From Mesorhizobium sp. C432A (lineage in GTDB: Bacteria; Pseudomonadota; Alphaproteobacteria; Rhizobiales; Rhizobiaceae): a DNA stretch of 64,000 nt. The stretch is taken from assembly GCF_030323145.1 (NCBI RefSeq), contig NZ_CP100470.1:2149001-2213000 (forward strand), read 5' to 3'. The position numbers and the translations under genes are program-made. The notes beneath the pieces were generated by a model. It was not told the DNA's origin and did no database searches. It was given only the letters and a program-made list of their open reading frames with translations. Shown one piece after another: positions 8,115-18,071 of the stretch. Each line of letters begins with the position of its first letter. The first letter of the stretch is position 1.

Positions 8115-8744
8115 ATGAGCGACCAGACAAAAGACGAACGCGCGCCCGAGGATATCGAAACGGCCGAGGCCGAGCGCACGCAAGGCGGCATCGACGGCGA
8201 CTATGAAGCGCTGGTGCGGCTGCTGAAGGAAAACGAGGAGCTGAAGGACCGCGCGCTGCGGGTCGCGGCCGAGATGGAGAATCTGCGCCGCCGCACCGCC
8301 CGCGACGTGCATGATGCGCGCGCCTATGCGGTGGCCAATTTCGCCCGCGACATGCTGTCGGTGTCGGACAATCTGCGCCGCGCACTCGATGCTATCCCCG
8401 CCGAGGCGAAAGCGGCCGGAGATGCCGGCTTCAAGGCGCTGATCGACGGCGTCGAGATCACCGAGCGCGCCATGCTGTCGACGCTGGAACGGCATGGGGT
8501 GAAGAAGCTCGAACCGGAAGGTGAGAAGTTCGACCCGAATTTCCACCAGGCAATGTTCGAAGTGCCCAATCCCGATGTGCCGGCCAACACAGTCGTCCAG
8601 GTCGTGCAGCCGGGCTATTCGATCGGCGAGCGCGTGCTGCGGCCGGCCATGGTCGGGGTCGCCAAGGGCGGCCCCAAGATCGCGGCCACCGAAGCGCCGG
8701 TCGAGCCGGGGCCGGTGAACGAGCAGGCCGAGAAGGATGCGTGA
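8115..8744 (+). CDS. grpE: GrpE, nucleotide exchange factor of DnaK
   Basis: Co-chaperone that releases ADP from DnaK. The 209-aa protein has an acidic N-terminus, a long coiled-coil helix (residues about 35-75, with [26 protein letters not shown]) and the C-terminal beta domain with the family signature [14 protein letters not shown] and [26 protein letters not shown]. The ATG at 8115 is preferred over that at 8109 because GGGA lies at a proper 7-8 nt spacing. CTTGAT at 8046 and CTCGATAT near 8067 could be a weak heat-shock promoter, but this is speculative. hrcA and dnaK are not in the window. Confidence 0.93.
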   Translation: MSDQTKDERAPEDIETAEAERTQGGIDGDYEALVRLLKENEELKDRALRVAAEMENLRRRTARDVHDARAYAVANFARDMLSVSDNLRRALDAIPAEAKAAGDAGFKALIDGVEITERAMLSTLERHGVKKLEPEGEKFDPNFHQAMFEVPNPDVPANTVVQVVQPGYSIGERVLRPAMVGVAKGGPKIAATEAPVEPGPVNEQAEKDA

Positions 8745-8745
8745 G

Positions 8746-8789
8746 TAGGATAGGGAATAGGGAATAGGGAATAGGGAATAGGGAATAGG
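8746..8789. repeat. Heptamer tandem array (TAGGGAA), about 5 copies
   Basis: Five exact TAGGGAA units (8751-8785) plus partial flanking units begin right after the grpE stop. The same heptamer array recurs at 9499-9570 on the other side of the TRIC-like gene. Simple-sequence arrays of this kind are prone to slippage and would vary between strains. Confidence 0.9.
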
Positions 8790-8855
8790 CAGGCGTATCA
8801 ATCGCGCGGCTTCGTGTTATTCATTCTTTCCCTAATTCCCAATCCCTACTACCTC

Positions 8856-9494
8856 ATGTCCCTGACACCCATCGACCTCCTCGACTATGCTGGCGTCGCC
8901 GTCTTTGCCGCGACCGGGGCGTTGGCGGCTTCGCGCAAGCAGCTCGACATCATCGGCTTCCTGTTTCTGGCCAGCGTCACCGGCATTGGCGGCGGCACGC
9001 TTCGCGACGTCATCCTCAACCTGCCCGTCTTTTGGGTCGCCAACTCCGGCTATGTGCTGGTTTGCGCGGCGGTTGCGGTGCTGGTCTTCTTCATCGCCCA
9101 CCGCGTCGAATCCCGCTGGAAATGGCTGCTCTGGCTCGACGCCATCGGATTGGCGGCCTTTTCCGTAATGGGCGCGGCCAAGGGGCTGGCCATCACCGGC
9201 TCGCCGGTCGTCTCCGTTGTTATGGGCGTGTTGACCGCCACATTTGGCGGCATCCTGCGCGATCTGCTGGCCGGCGAGCCATCGGTGCTGCTCAGGCCCG
9301 AAATCTACGTCACCGCCGCACTCGCGGGCGCCGGCCTCTACACACTTGGCGATCTTGCCGGCCTGCCGCCGCTCGCCTCGGATATTGCCGGCTTCGTCGC
9401 GGCTTTCCTGGTGCGCGGCGGCGCGCTGAAATTCGGCTGGACCTTTCCGTCCTACAAGAGCCGCCCGGGACGGCGACCGGAGGATATTCCGTAG
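8856..9494 (+). CDS. Trimeric intracellular cation channel (TRIC/YicG, UPF0126) family protein, 212 aa
   Basis: Inner-membrane protein with seven hydrophobic segments arranged as an internal duplication. Both halves carry the family glycine motif: ITGIGGGTLRDVILN-like near residue 45 (TGIGGGTLRD) and TATFGGILRDLLAGEPS near residue 128. Prokaryotic TRIC homologues form homotrimeric potassium-permeable channels in vitro; physiological role in bacteria is uncertain. The ATG at 8856 (MSLTPIDLLDYAG) is chosen because a longer reading adds an unlikely leader drawn from a repeat-like stretch. The gene is bracketed by TAGGGAA heptamer arrays. Confidence 0.85.
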   Translation: MSLTPIDLLDYAGVAVFAATGALAASRKQLDIIGFLFLASVTGIGGGTLRDVILNLPVFWVANSGYVLVCAAVAVLVFFIAHRVESRWKWLLWLDAIGLAAFSVMGAAKGLAITGSPVVSVVMGVLTATFGGILRDLLAGEPSVLLRPEIYVTAALAGAGLYTLGDLAGLPPLASDIAGFVAAFLVRGGALKFGWTFPSYKSRPGRRPEDIP

Positions 9495-9498
9495 GGAG

Positions 9499-9570
9499 AG
9501 GGAATAGGGAATAGGGAATAGGGAATAGGGAATAGGGAATAGGGAATAGGGAATAGGGAATAGGGAATAG
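9499..9570. repeat. Heptamer tandem array (AGGGAAT), about 10 copies
   Basis: Ten perfect copies of AGGGAAT in a row start directly after the stop of the TRIC-like gene. The unit is a permutation of the one at 8746-8789, so the gene sits between two direct arrays of one repeat, an arrangement that would allow deletion or amplification by recombination. Confidence 0.95.
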
Positions 9571-9592
9571 TCAGCAATTCGCGGCAGCCTTC

Positions 9593-10510
<918 letters not shown>

Positions 10511-10561
10511 GAGTGATTCTCCTTCGAGCCATCCCTCTTGGCACGGGGATACGGTGTAGGT

Positions 10562-10579
10562 GCAACAGGATTGTGACAG
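10562..10579 (-). promoter_or_regulatory. Pho box upstream of olsB
   Basis: On the minus strand the sequence reads CTGTCAC-AATC-CTGTTGC, two heptamers of the PhoB direct repeat (consensus CTGTCAT) with the canonical four-base spacer, ending 51 bp before the olsB GTG. The first half matches six of seven positions. PhoB control of olsB is established for Sinorhizobium, which supports the functional reading. Confidence 0.75.
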
Positions 10580-10672
10580 TACCGTGATACGGCGCGACGG
10601 GCAATACTTCGTCGGCTGGCGAAAACCCTCATTCGGCTACCTACGTGACGCGAGGATTGCGCCAGCGTCGCC

Positions 10673-10772
10673 TTGAAGCGCGTCGCGCTGGGACGATTCA
10701 CGCGACGCGCTTCAAGTCTTTGTTTTGTGCATGTCGTCTTCTCAAAACCGGGGCCACTTTTGAGCGACATGA
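10673..10772. repeat. Intergenic mosaic repeat, family A, copy 1
   Basis: About 100 bp with an internal palindrome (TTGAAGCGCGTCGC ... GCGACGCGCTTCAA), then AGTCTTTGTTTTGTGCATGTCGT and a tail ending GAGCGACATG. A second copy with the same modular order lies at 25940-26046. The far end reaches the stop region of the hybrid kinase gene. This type of element is dispersed in Mesorhizobium-like genomes; its palindromic arm may form a transcript 3' hairpin. Confidence 0.75.
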
Positions 10773-10774
10773 AT

Positions 10775-13063
10775 TCAGGCGGCCACCTGGCCCTCGACGG
10801 CATGGACCAGCGCGTCGGGATCGAGCGGCTTGGTGACAAAGCCGCTGGCGCCATGGGCGAGCACGGTGTGGCGGGTCTTTTCCTGGCTGTCGGCCGAAAG
10901 CACCATGATCGGAACCGGCGGCACAGCCATTTCCTCCTCGTGGCGGCGGATGGCGGCGATCGCGTCCAGCCCGTCCATAACCGGCATGTGCAAATCCATC
11001 AGCACCACATCGAAGCGATTTTTCAGCCCGGCTTCGGTCACCGCCTCGACCGCGGCCTTGCCATTGCCGACCACTTTCACGCGGTGTCCCGCCTTCAAAA
11101 GCGTGGCGCGGGCAAGCATGGCGTTGATGTCGTTGTCTTCGGCGATCAGCACCGACAAACCTTGCTGGCGCCCGCCATGGGCACGAAGCGAGGACGCGCC
11201 GGTCTTTTCCGGCTTGGGCGGCGGCAAGGCAGGGGCATGACTGGTCAGCAGCACGCGCAGCAGGGTTTCGCCGCGCACCGGCCTCGCCAGGAAGGTGGCG
11301 TAGCCGTTGGTGCGGAATTCGCCAAGCATGCCGCGGTCGGTCGGCGCGATCAGCGTGATCGCCTCGCAATCGGCAAAGCCACTCTGGCGCAGGCGCTTGA
11401 GCAGTCTGCCGTCGCCGTCCTCCAGGGCCGCGTCGATCAACAGCACATCGCAATGTTCGGCGAAGGGCGTCGCCTGGGAAGCGGTTGCGGCGACGTCGAC
11501 GGCGCCGCCATGGGCGCGGATGGTGCGGGCGATGGCGTCCGCCTCGACGGCGTTCTTCGACACGATCACGGCGCGCCGGCCGGCCAGGATGTTCTGCCGG
11601 TTCTGCGGTGCTTCGGTTGCTCCTGCGGCCGGGATCTCGAAGACGAATTCCGATCCCTCGCCAAGCCGGCTCGACACCGAAATGGCACCGCCCATGGCGG
11701 CGACCAGGCGCCTCGATATGGCCAGACCGAGGCCGGCGCCGCCATGGGTGCGGGTCGAGGTGCCGTCGGACTGTTCGAACTCCTCGAAGATGCGCTCCAT
11801 ATCCTCTTCGCGCAGGCCAGGGCCGGTGTCGGCGACGGTGAAGCAGATGCGGTCGCTGGTCTCGGTGCGGGCCCGTGCAACCGAAACCAGCACGCCGCCG
11901 GTGTCGGTGAACTTGATCGCATTGCCGATCAGGTTGAGCAGCACCTGCCTGACTCTTCCCGGATCGGCCATGATCATCTGTGGCACGTCGGGCTCGACAT
12001 GACAGCCGAGGCCGATGTTCTTGGCGAAGGCTTTCGCCGCCATCAGTTCGATGATGTTGTCGGCAATTTCACGCAACGATGTCGGCTGCGGTTCCGGGTC
12101 GAAGCGGCCGGCCTCGATCTTGGAATAGTCGAGCAGGTCTTCGATGAGCGCCAAAAGCGCGCTGGCCGAGGTCGAGACGGCGCCGACATAGGTGCGCTGC
12201 TCGGGCGACAGATTGGTGTCGGCCAGTAGCTTGGCCATGCCCATGATGCCGTTCATCGGCGTGCGGATCTCATGGCTGACGGTGGCGAGGAAGCGCGACT
12301 TGGCCTGGCTGGCATATTCGGCGCGCTCGCGCGCGGTGATCAACGAGGATTCGGCGCGCTTGCGGGCGGTGATGTCACGGGCAATCGCCCGGTGCGAGAC
12401 GGCGCCGCTATCCTTGTCGCGCACCGACAGTTCGATCCACGAGAACCAGCGCGGACCGTTCGGCGTGCGGATGGAGACGTCGGTGGAACTCAGGCATTCG
12501 TGATCCGAAAAGGCGGCGTCGGGAACGATACCGACATCGATGCCGAGGTCGGCCAGAGTCCTGCCGGCAAGGTCGCGCTGATCGGTTCCGACGAGGCCGG
12601 CGAAAACCATGTTGGCATAGACGATGTGGCCGTCGCGGTCGCGGTGGACGACGAGATCGCCGAGCGCATCGATCAGCCCGCGAAAACGCTCCTCGCTCTC
12701 CTGCATCTCCCACATGCGGTCGGCCAGCGTCTCGATCTCGGCGCGGCTGCGCGCGGCGGTTTCGTCGAGCAAGGCCGTCGCGCGGTGGACGGTGCGGCGG
12801 TTGCGCAGGTGCATGGCGACGCCGGCAACGCCTGTCGCCAGCAGGCCGAGGGTGATGAAGATCGGCGCACCGGTGAGGTGGGAGAGGCCCGCCAGCACGA
12901 CACTGGCGACCACCGTCAGGAACGGCAGGCCCTCGGACGTGGGGCGCGGCAAATCCGGCGCCAGCGGCGGCGCGGCAACATGCTGCCGCTTGGGCGTCGC
13001 CGGGTTCGGCCCGTCGATGCTTTCGGCGCGGCTCTTCTCTTTCCTGGCGGACTCCGCGATCAT
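10775..13063 (-). CDS. Membrane-anchored hybrid sensor histidine kinase with PAS and receiver domains, 762 aa
   Basis: Signalling kinase. Order: two adjacent hydrophobic helices (residues about 47-86), a short coiled coil, a PAS domain (about 125-235, beginning [22 protein letters not shown]), HisKA with the phospho-acceptor His264 in [13 protein letters not shown], HATPase with N box (NLIGNAIKF) and G boxes ([32 protein letters not shown]), then a degenerate receiver-like region (about 490-610). A full C-terminal receiver domain follows (about 640-760) with the acceptor Asp in [11 protein letters not shown]. The start ATG at 13063 has AAGGAG upstream. No partner regulator or phosphotransferase gene is next to it; signal and output are unknown. 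Confidence 0.9.
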   Translation of the reverse strand: MIAESARKEKSRAESIDGPNPATPKRQHVAAPPLAPDLPRPTSEGLPFLTVVASVVLAGLSHLTGAPIFITLGLLATGVAGVAMHLRNRRTVHRATALLDETAARSRAEIETLADRMWEMQESEERFRGLIDALGDLVVHRDRDGHIVYANMVFAGLVGTDQRDLAGRTLADLGIDVGIVPDAAFSDHECLSSTDVSIRTPNGPRWFSWIELSVRDKDSGAVSHRAIARDITARKRAESSLITARERAEYASQAKSRFLATVSHEIRTPMNGIMGMAKLLADTNLSPEQRTYVGAVSTSASALLALIEDLLDYSKIEAGRFDPEPQPTSLREIADNIIELMAAKAFAKNIGLGCHVEPDVPQMIMADPGRVRQVLLNLIGNAIKFTDTGGVLVSVARARTETSDRICFTVADTGPGLREEDMERIFEEFEQSDGTSTRTHGGAGLGLAISRRLVAAMGGAISVSSRLGEGSEFVFEIPAAGATEAPQNRQNILAGRRAVIVSKNAVEADAIARTIRAHGGAVDVAATASQATPFAEHCDVLLIDAALEDGDGRLLKRLRQSGFADCEAITLIAPTDRGMLGEFRTNGYATFLARPVRGETLLRVLLTSHAPALPPPKPEKTGASSLRAHGGRQQGLSVLIAEDNDINAMLARATLLKAGHRVKVVGNGKAAVEAVTEAGLKNRFDVVLMDLHMPVMDGLDAIAAIRRHEEEMAVPPVPIMVLSADSQEKTRHTVLAHGASGFVTKPLDPDALVHAVEGQVAA

Positions 13064-13152
13064 GCGGAACTCCTTGCCAGATAGAGATTATGGAAAAGCG
13101 CGGCGGATCGTTCGAATTTTAGCGGTCATGCATTTTTGGCGGTTTTCCGCAT

Positions 13153-13197
13153 CGCCTGATCTTTTCCGAAACCTGATTCCCTTTCGGGATCATGCTT
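13153..13197. repeat. Partial palindromic repeat, family C
   Basis: Short AT-poor element (CCTGATCTTTTCCGAAACC ... TTTCGGGATCATGCTT) in the gap between the acuI and hybrid kinase genes. It shares the TTTTCCGA, TTTCGGGATCATG pattern with the fuller copy at 61625-61690 and seems to be a truncated member of that family. Confidence 0.45.
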
Positions 13198-13205
13198 CGG
13201 GAGCC

Positions 13206-14195
13206 TCACATATCGACAACCACGCGGCCCCTGATCTTGCCCTCGACGATGTCATGGGCGGCGGTGATGATGCCGTCGAAGCCGATGGTCGTCGACAGGC
13301 CGGCGAGCTTCTTGAGATCAAGATCGCTGCCGATGCGGCGCCAGGCTTCCAGCCGCACAGCCTTTGGCGCCATCACTGAATCGATGCCGAGCAGCGAGAC
13401 GCCGCGCAGGATGAACGGGGCGACGCTCGACGGCAGATCCATGCCACTCGCCAGGCCGCAGGCGGCGACCGCGCCGCCATAGGCGGTCATCGACAGCACA
13501 TTGGCCAGCGTGTGGCTGCCGACGGCATCGATGCCGCCGGCCCAGCGCTCCTTGGCCAGCGGCTTGGCCGGCTGGGAGAGTTCCTCGCGCGAAATCACTT
13601 CGGCGGCACCGAGGTCGATCAGATAGGAGCTTTCGGCGTTGCGGCCGGTCGAGGCGATGACGTGATAGCCAAGGCTGGACAGGATCGAGACCGCGACCGA
13701 CCCAACGCCGCCGGCTGCACCCGTCACCACCACCGGGCCGCGATCCGGCAGGATGCCGTGCCGCTCCAGCGCCATGACGCTGAGCATGGCCGTATAGCCG
13801 GCGGTGCCGACCGCCATCGCATCGTGCGCGCTGATGCCGTCGGGCAACGGCACCAGCCAGTCGCCGTTGACGCGCGCGCGCCCGGCATAGGCGCCGAAAT
13901 GCGTCTCGCCGACGCCCCAGCCATTGAGGATGACCTTGTCGCCCTTGCGCCAGTCGGCATGCGATGAGGAGAGGACGGTTCCGGCGAAATCGATGCCCGG
14001 CACCAGCGGCCAGCGGCGGATCACTGGCGCTTTCCCAGTGATGGCCAGCCCGTCCTTGTAGTTGACCGTCGTCGCCTCGACCGCGACAGTTACGTCGCCT
14101 TCCATCAGATCGGCTTCGCTGAAATCGACGATCTCGACCGATTGCTTCTTTTCGGCGTCGCGCGAAACGAGGATGGCTTTGAAGGTTTCAGGCAT
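13206..14195 (-). CDS. acuI: Acrylyl-CoA reductase-like zinc-free MDR oxidoreductase (AcuI/YhdH)
   Basis: Medium-chain dehydrogenase/reductase, 329 aa, of the YhdH/AcuI type, which reduces acryloyl-CoA to propionyl-CoA with NADPH. Signature segments are TVNYKDGLAITGKAPVIR (residues about 40-58), PGIDFAGTV, the NADPH Rossmann motif VTGAAGGVGSVAVSIL (about 150-165) and LLGIDSVMAP near residue 270. Zinc-ligand cysteines of alcohol dehydrogenases are absent, as expected. The ATG at 14195 is chosen for its AGGAGAAG site; a longer reading upstream has no homology character. In rhizobia the enzyme probably detoxifies acryloyl-CoA or similar enoyl-CoA compounds. Confidence 0.85.
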   Translation of the reverse strand: MPETFKAILVSRDAEKKQSVEIVDFSEADLMEGDVTVAVEATTVNYKDGLAITGKAPVIRRWPLVPGIDFAGTVLSSSHADWRKGDKVILNGWGVGETHFGAYAGRARVNGDWLVPLPDGISAHDAMAVGTAGYTAMLSVMALERHGILPDRGPVVVTGAAGGVGSVAVSILSSLGYHVIASTGRNAESSYLIDLGAAEVISREELSQPAKPLAKERWAGGIDAVGSHTLANVLSMTAYGGAVAACGLASGMDLPSSVAPFILRGVSLLGIDSVMAPKAVRLEAWRRIGSDLDLKKLAGLSTTIGFDGIITAAHDIVEGKIRGRVVVDM

Positions 14196-14300
14196 CTCTT
14201 CTCCTCGGCTTCGCAAAGGCTGGCGGTCGGCATTGGCTGGCTCTGGCCGAACTGTGCGGCGACCGTCCGGCGAGGTCAATTGGTCAAAAGAGTCGGGCCG

Positions 14301-14789
14301 TCAGGCTTCTGGGCCTTGCGGCTTGGCCTCGCGCCGCCAGCCGATGAACTCGTCGAAGACGACCAGCGCCGCGCCGACCGAAATGAAGGCATCGGCAAGG
14401 TTGAAGACGGCGAAGGACCATACCGGCGTGTGGAATAATATATAGTCGATGACGTGGCCGTAGACGGCGCGGTCGATCAGATTGCCGATCGCGCCGCCGA
14501 TGATCAGGGCAAAGCCGATGCGGGCCAGCACATGGCCGGAGGGCGTGCGCGTCGCCAGATAAAGCACGAAGGCAACGACCACGACCGCGATGACGACCAG
14601 GCCGGTGTCGCCGAAGGACGAGAACATCGAGAAGGCGATGCCGGTATTGTAGGTGCGAAACAGCGCCAGGAATGGCACCAGGTCGAGCTTTTCCTGGAAG
14701 ACGAGGCCGGTCTCGATCAGATGCTTTATCCACTGGTCGAGCGCGATTGCCACCATCACCAGCAGCGCATAGGGAGACCATGATTTCAC
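14301..14789 (-). CDS. lspA: Lipoprotein signal peptidase II
   Basis: Inner-membrane aspartyl protease that cleaves signal peptides of lipid-modified prolipoproteins. The 162-aa protein has four membrane segments and the family motifs: LDQWIKHLIE near the N-terminus, TYNTGIAFSMF (residues about 46-56), the first catalytic aspartate in IGGAIGNLIDRAVYG (about 98-112) and the second in VFNLADAFISVG (about 127-138). Its ATG overlaps the stop of the upstream RNA methyltransferase gene by 4 bp, so the two are translationally coupled; this trmH-lspA order is common in rhizobia. Confidence 0.95.
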   Translation of the reverse strand: MKSWSPYALLVMVAIALDQWIKHLIETGLVFQEKLDLVPFLALFRTYNTGIAFSMFSSFGDTGLVVIAVVVVAFVLYLATRTPSGHVLARIGFALIIGGAIGNLIDRAVYGHVIDYILFHTPVWSFAVFNLADAFISVGAALVVFDEFIGWRREAKPQGPEA

Positions 14790-15643
14790 GATGTGGCGTC
14801 CTCGGGGGCAAGTTTCAGCGCGCCGCGGCGGATCTCGAACAGCATGATTCCGGTGGCGACCGCCAAATTGAGTGAATCGGCGCGGCCGGCCTGCGGAATC
14901 CGCAGCAGCCGGTCGCAGCTTTCCGCCAGATTGTCGGGCAGGCCCTGCTGCTCATTGCCCATCATCAAGAGCACCGGTCCTCGGGAGAAATCGACCGAGC
15001 GGTAGTCGACCGCACCCTTCAGATGGGTGCCGACCACCAGGCCCGAGAAGCTGTTTCGCCAAGCCAGAAATGCTTCCGCCGTCGCCTTGGTCACCGGCAC
15101 GGCGAAGATCGAGCCCATGGTGGCGCGCACGGTTTCGACCGAAAACGGATCGGTGGTTTCGCCGACCAGGATGACGCCCTTGGCGCCGACGGCATCGACG
15201 GTGCGGATGACGGTGCCGAGATTGCCGGGATCGCGCACCCGGTCGAGCGCCACCCAGACATCGCCGTCGTGAGTGCGGATGTCTCTTAACGGCAGCAGTT
15301 TCTGCCGGAAGACGCCGACCACCATTTGCGGATTGTCGCGGCGGGTGATGGCGACCAGCACTTTTTCGGACACTTCCAGCACCGTGCCGCCGGCTGCGAC
15401 CGTGCGCGCCGCCACCTTTTCGACCGCCGCATTGCCGCGTCCCGCCTTGGCGAAGACCAGCGTCCTGATCGACCAGCCGAGGTCGAGGGCGTCGATGACC
15501 AGCTTCAGCCCTTCGGCCATGAAGGCGTTCTGCTGGTCGCGGAATTTCTTCTGGGCGAGCGCCTTGATGTCCTTGATCAGCGGATTGGCAAGGCTGGTGA
15601 CTTCCTTGACTTGCCCCGGCGCGCCGATGTGCCGTTCGTTCAT
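14786..15643 (-). CDS. TrmH/SpoU-family RNA 2'-O-methyltransferase, 285 aa
   Basis: SPOUT-class methyltransferase acting on tRNA or rRNA ribose. An N-terminal RNA-binding substrate domain (starting VTSLANPLIKDIKALAQKKFRDQQNAFMAEG-like) is followed by the knotted catalytic domain. Its motifs are visible: motif 1 DRVRDPGNLGTVIRTVDAVGAKGVIL (about 128-155), motif 2 LLMMGNEQQGLPDNL (about 228-243) and motif 3 RIPQAGRADSLNLAVATGIMLFE (about 252-275). The target nucleotide cannot be read from sequence. It lies 18 bp after the next methyltransferase gene on the same strand and is coupled to lspA. Confidence 0.9.
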   Translation of the reverse strand: MNERHIGAPGQVKEVTSLANPLIKDIKALAQKKFRDQQNAFMAEGLKLVIDALDLGWSIRTLVFAKAGRGNAAVEKVAARTVAAGGTVLEVSEKVLVAITRRDNPQMVVGVFRQKLLPLRDIRTHDGDVWVALDRVRDPGNLGTVIRTVDAVGAKGVILVGETTDPFSVETVRATMGSIFAVPVTKATAEAFLAWRNSFSGLVVGTHLKGAVDYRSVDFSRGPVLLMMGNEQQGLPDNLAESCDRLLRIPQAGRADSLNLAVATGIMLFEIRRGALKLAPEDATS

Positions 15644-15661
15644 TCAAATCCCCACGGCATT

Positions 15662-16783
15662 TCAGGCCACCCAGCGCGAAAACAGCGATGTCGACAGCGC
15701 CCGGCCGGCGGATTGCTCGCGGATGATCAGTTCGCCTGATTCAACGGTGCCGCCCATGCCGGCAAAGGTGTCGCGCATCAAGGCATGGATGGCGAAGAAG
15801 GAGGCGCGGATGGAATAGGCGGTCAGCACCACGGTGAGCGGTTTCGGCGTCAGGATCGCGCGGCAAAGATCGGTCAGGCCGGGCAGGTCCTCGAACAACT
15901 GCCAGACCTCGCCCTTGGGGCCGCGGCCATAGGCGGGCGGGTCGAACAGGATGATGTCGTAGCGGCTGCCGCGGCGCTCTTCGCGCTCGGCGAATTTCAC
16001 AGCATCGTCGACGATCCAGCGGATCGGCTTGCTGCCGAGACCGGCCATTTCCTGGTTTTCGCGCGCCCAGCCGACCGCCTTCTTGGAGGCATCGACATGG
16101 GTGACCTCGGCACCGGCGCGGGCGGCTACGAGAGACGCGAGCCCGGTATAGCCGAACAGGTTCAGCACCTTGACCGGGCGGTTGGCCGCCGCGATCAGGC
16201 TGGCCATATGGTCCCAGTGCGAAGCCTGCTCGGGGAAGACGCCGACATGGCGAAACGAGGTGAAGCGGCCGAGATAGTCGATGCCGTCATGCTTCATCGG
16301 CCAGGTCTCGCCCAGCGGTACCTTCGGGAACCGCCAGCGGCCGATGCCTTCCTCGTCGGTGTCGCCGGTGAAGATGGCGTCGGCTCGGTCCCAGTCCCTG
16401 GCGGGCAAGGCCTTTTGCCAGATCGCCTGTCCCTCGGGCCGCACGATGCGGTAGGGGCCGTATTGTTCGAGCTTCTCGCCGGCACCGCTGTCGAGCAGTG
16501 CATAATCCTGATTGGGCGCCACTTCGAGGATCACCGGCAGGCGCTCAGTGGGCAGGATGCCTTCGCGACGCGCCAGGATACGGGGGGCGGGCTTCGGATC
16601 AGACCGGTCGTCCGGTTTTGTTTCGTGGCGTTGCTGTCTGGCTTCGGGTCGGATTGGTACGGTCTCCGGCTGCGGCCGCGCATGTTCGGTCCTGCCTTTT
16701 GCGGGCGGACGGTTGTCGCGGCGTTTGTCGCGAAAGGACTTCAAGCAGGAGCGTCTCCGGAGGCGGCAGGCCGCTTTTGGCAT
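15662..16783 (-). CDS. Class I SAM-dependent rRNA (cytosine/guanine) methyltransferase-like protein, 373 aa
   Basis: The C-terminal half is a Rossmann methyltransferase of the RlmI/RlmK/YccW type: SAM motif VLNLFGYTGLASLVAARAGAEVTHVDASKKAV (about residues 195-226), motif IV ILFDPPAYGRGP and a late SGELIIRE strand. The N-terminal about 100 residues are arginine- and proline-rich and look disordered. The start is uncertain: the ATG at 16783 is the first after the divergent YafY promoter area, but it has no strong ribosome site and an internal start near the GILPTERLPV segment is possible. It is probably co-transcribed with the TrmH-like gene and lspA. Confidence 0.8.
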   Translation of the reverse strand: MPKAACRLRRRSCLKSFRDKRRDNRPPAKGRTEHARPQPETVPIRPEARQQRHETKPDDRSDPKPAPRILARREGILPTERLPVILEVAPNQDYALLDSGAGEKLEQYGPYRIVRPEGQAIWQKALPARDWDRADAIFTGDTDEEGIGRWRFPKVPLGETWPMKHDGIDYLGRFTSFRHVGVFPEQASHWDHMASLIAAANRPVKVLNLFGYTGLASLVAARAGAEVTHVDASKKAVGWARENQEMAGLGSKPIRWIVDDAVKFAEREERRGSRYDIILFDPPAYGRGPKGEVWQLFEDLPGLTDLCRAILTPKPLTVVLTAYSIRASFFAIHALMRDTFAGMGGTVESGELIIREQSAGRALSTSLFSRWVA

Positions 16784-16871
16784 AGGGTCACCGGCTGCGC
16801 AAACAAAATGGTCCAGCGTGCGAATGTCTGAGGTGGTGGACCTCGCTGAGGAAACAGGCAAATCTCGAATC

Positions 16872-17519
16872 ATGTCCCGTTCCGAACGCCTGCTCGACCT
16901 GATCCAGATCCTGCGCCGGCATCGCCGGCCGGTGAGCGGTCGCACGCTTGCCGGCGAGATGGACGTTTCGATCCGAACGCTCTACCGCGACATTGCCACG
17001 CTGCAGGGGCAAGGCGCGCCGATCGAGGGCGAGGCTGGGCTGGGCTATGTGCTGAAACCCGGCTTCATGCTGCCGCCACTGATGTTCACCGACGAGGAGA
17101 TCGAGGCCATCGTTCTGGGATCGCGTTGGGTTGCCAGACAACCGGACAAGCGGCTGTCGGCCGCCGCCACCGACGCGCTGGCCAAGATCGCCGCTGTGCT
17201 GCCGGATGATCTGCGCGAGGACCTCGATGCGACCGCGCTTTTGGTCGGGCCGCACGGCGATGCTGTCGAAAGCATCGACCTTGGCCTGGTGCGCCAGGCG
17301 ATCCGCAACGAGAGAAAACTCGGCTTTCTTTACCGCGACGCCGGCGGCGCCGCCTCCGAGCGCTTGATCTGGCCATTCGCGCTCGGCTTTTTCGACAAGG
17401 TGCGGGTGGTGGTGGCCTGGTGCGAGACGCGGCAGGATTTCAGACATTTTCGCTCCGACCGGATGTCGGGGCTCAACACCACGGATACCGCTATCCGCGT
17501 CGTCGGCAGGCGCTGCTGA
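16872..17519 (+). CDS. YafY-family HTH transcriptional regulator with WYL domain, 215 aa
   Basis: DNA-binding regulator. An N-terminal winged HTH (residues 1-60, with SGRTLAGEMDVSIRTLYRDIATLQGQGAPIEGE) is followed by a WYL-type domain (about 135-215) that in this family may bind small ligands or nucleic acids. The ATG at 16872 (MSRSERLLDLIQIL) is the canonical family start; another ATG at 16824 in frame would add 16 residues. It is divergent from the rRNA methyltransferase gene and 141 bp upstream of the VOC and EVE genes on the same strand, the likely regulatory targets. Short for the family, with the C-terminal extension absent. Confidence 0.85.
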   Translation: MSRSERLLDLIQILRRHRRPVSGRTLAGEMDVSIRTLYRDIATLQGQGAPIEGEAGLGYVLKPGFMLPPLMFTDEEIEAIVLGSRWVARQPDKRLSAAATDALAKIAAVLPDDLREDLDATALLVGPHGDAVESIDLGLVRQAIRNERKLGFLYRDAGGAASERLIWPFALGFFDKVRVVVAWCETRQDFRHFRSDRMSGLNTTDTAIRVVGRRC

Positions 17520-17660
17520 AGGAATGGCGCGCGACGCTGGACGCACCGAAGCGCCAGCCTGGCGCTTAATGCTCCTTTCCACGCGCCCACAAGACTCTGC
17601 TGCCAGAATCTGACAGTGGGGTCACCTATGCTCCTCCAATCGAAACCCTGGAGAGCAGAC

Positions 17661-18071
17661 ATGAACACCCCCAATTTCGTCATCCTTTATGTCGACAGCC
17701 CGGAGCGGAGCGGCGCCTTCTACGGTGCGCTGCTGGGACGCCAGCCGGTGGAGACGTCGCCGACCTTCGTGCTGTTCGTGCTCGACAATGGCTTCAAGCT
17801 CGGCCTGTGGTCGCGCCACACGGTGGAGCCGTCGGCCGCGGCCGCGGGCGGCGGTGCGGAGCTCGTCTTCGCGTTGGACCGGCCTGATGCGGTGGACGCC
17901 GCCTACACGGACTGGGCAGGACGCGGCTTGACCATTCTGCAGACGCCGACCGACATGGACTTCGGCCGCACCTTCGTTGCGCTCGATCCCGACAAGCACC
18001 GGCTGCGCGTCTACTGGCTGAACGACGGAGAACAGGCCAATGGGGAACAGGCCAATGGAGAACAGAAATGA
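17661..18071 (+). CDS. VOC-family (glyoxalase/bleomycin-resistance fold) protein, 136 aa
   Basis: Small cytosolic beta-alpha-beta-beta-beta protein of the vicinal oxygen chelate superfamily: [20 protein letters not shown] near residue 8, [14 protein letters not shown] near residue 47, and a closing strand [16 protein letters not shown]. Substrate unknown. The ATG at 17661 follows GGAGAG. The last residues are [14 protein letters not shown], encoded by a 15-bp tandem duplication, so the C-terminus is length-variable. It overlaps the EVE-domain gene by 4 bp and follows the YafY regulator. Confidence 0.8.
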   Translation: MNTPNFVILYVDSPERSGAFYGALLGRQPVETSPTFVLFVLDNGFKLGLWSRHTVEPSAAAAGGGAELVFALDRPDAVDAAYTDWAGRGLTILQTPTDMDFGRTFVALDPDKHRLRVYWLNDGEQANGEQANGEQK

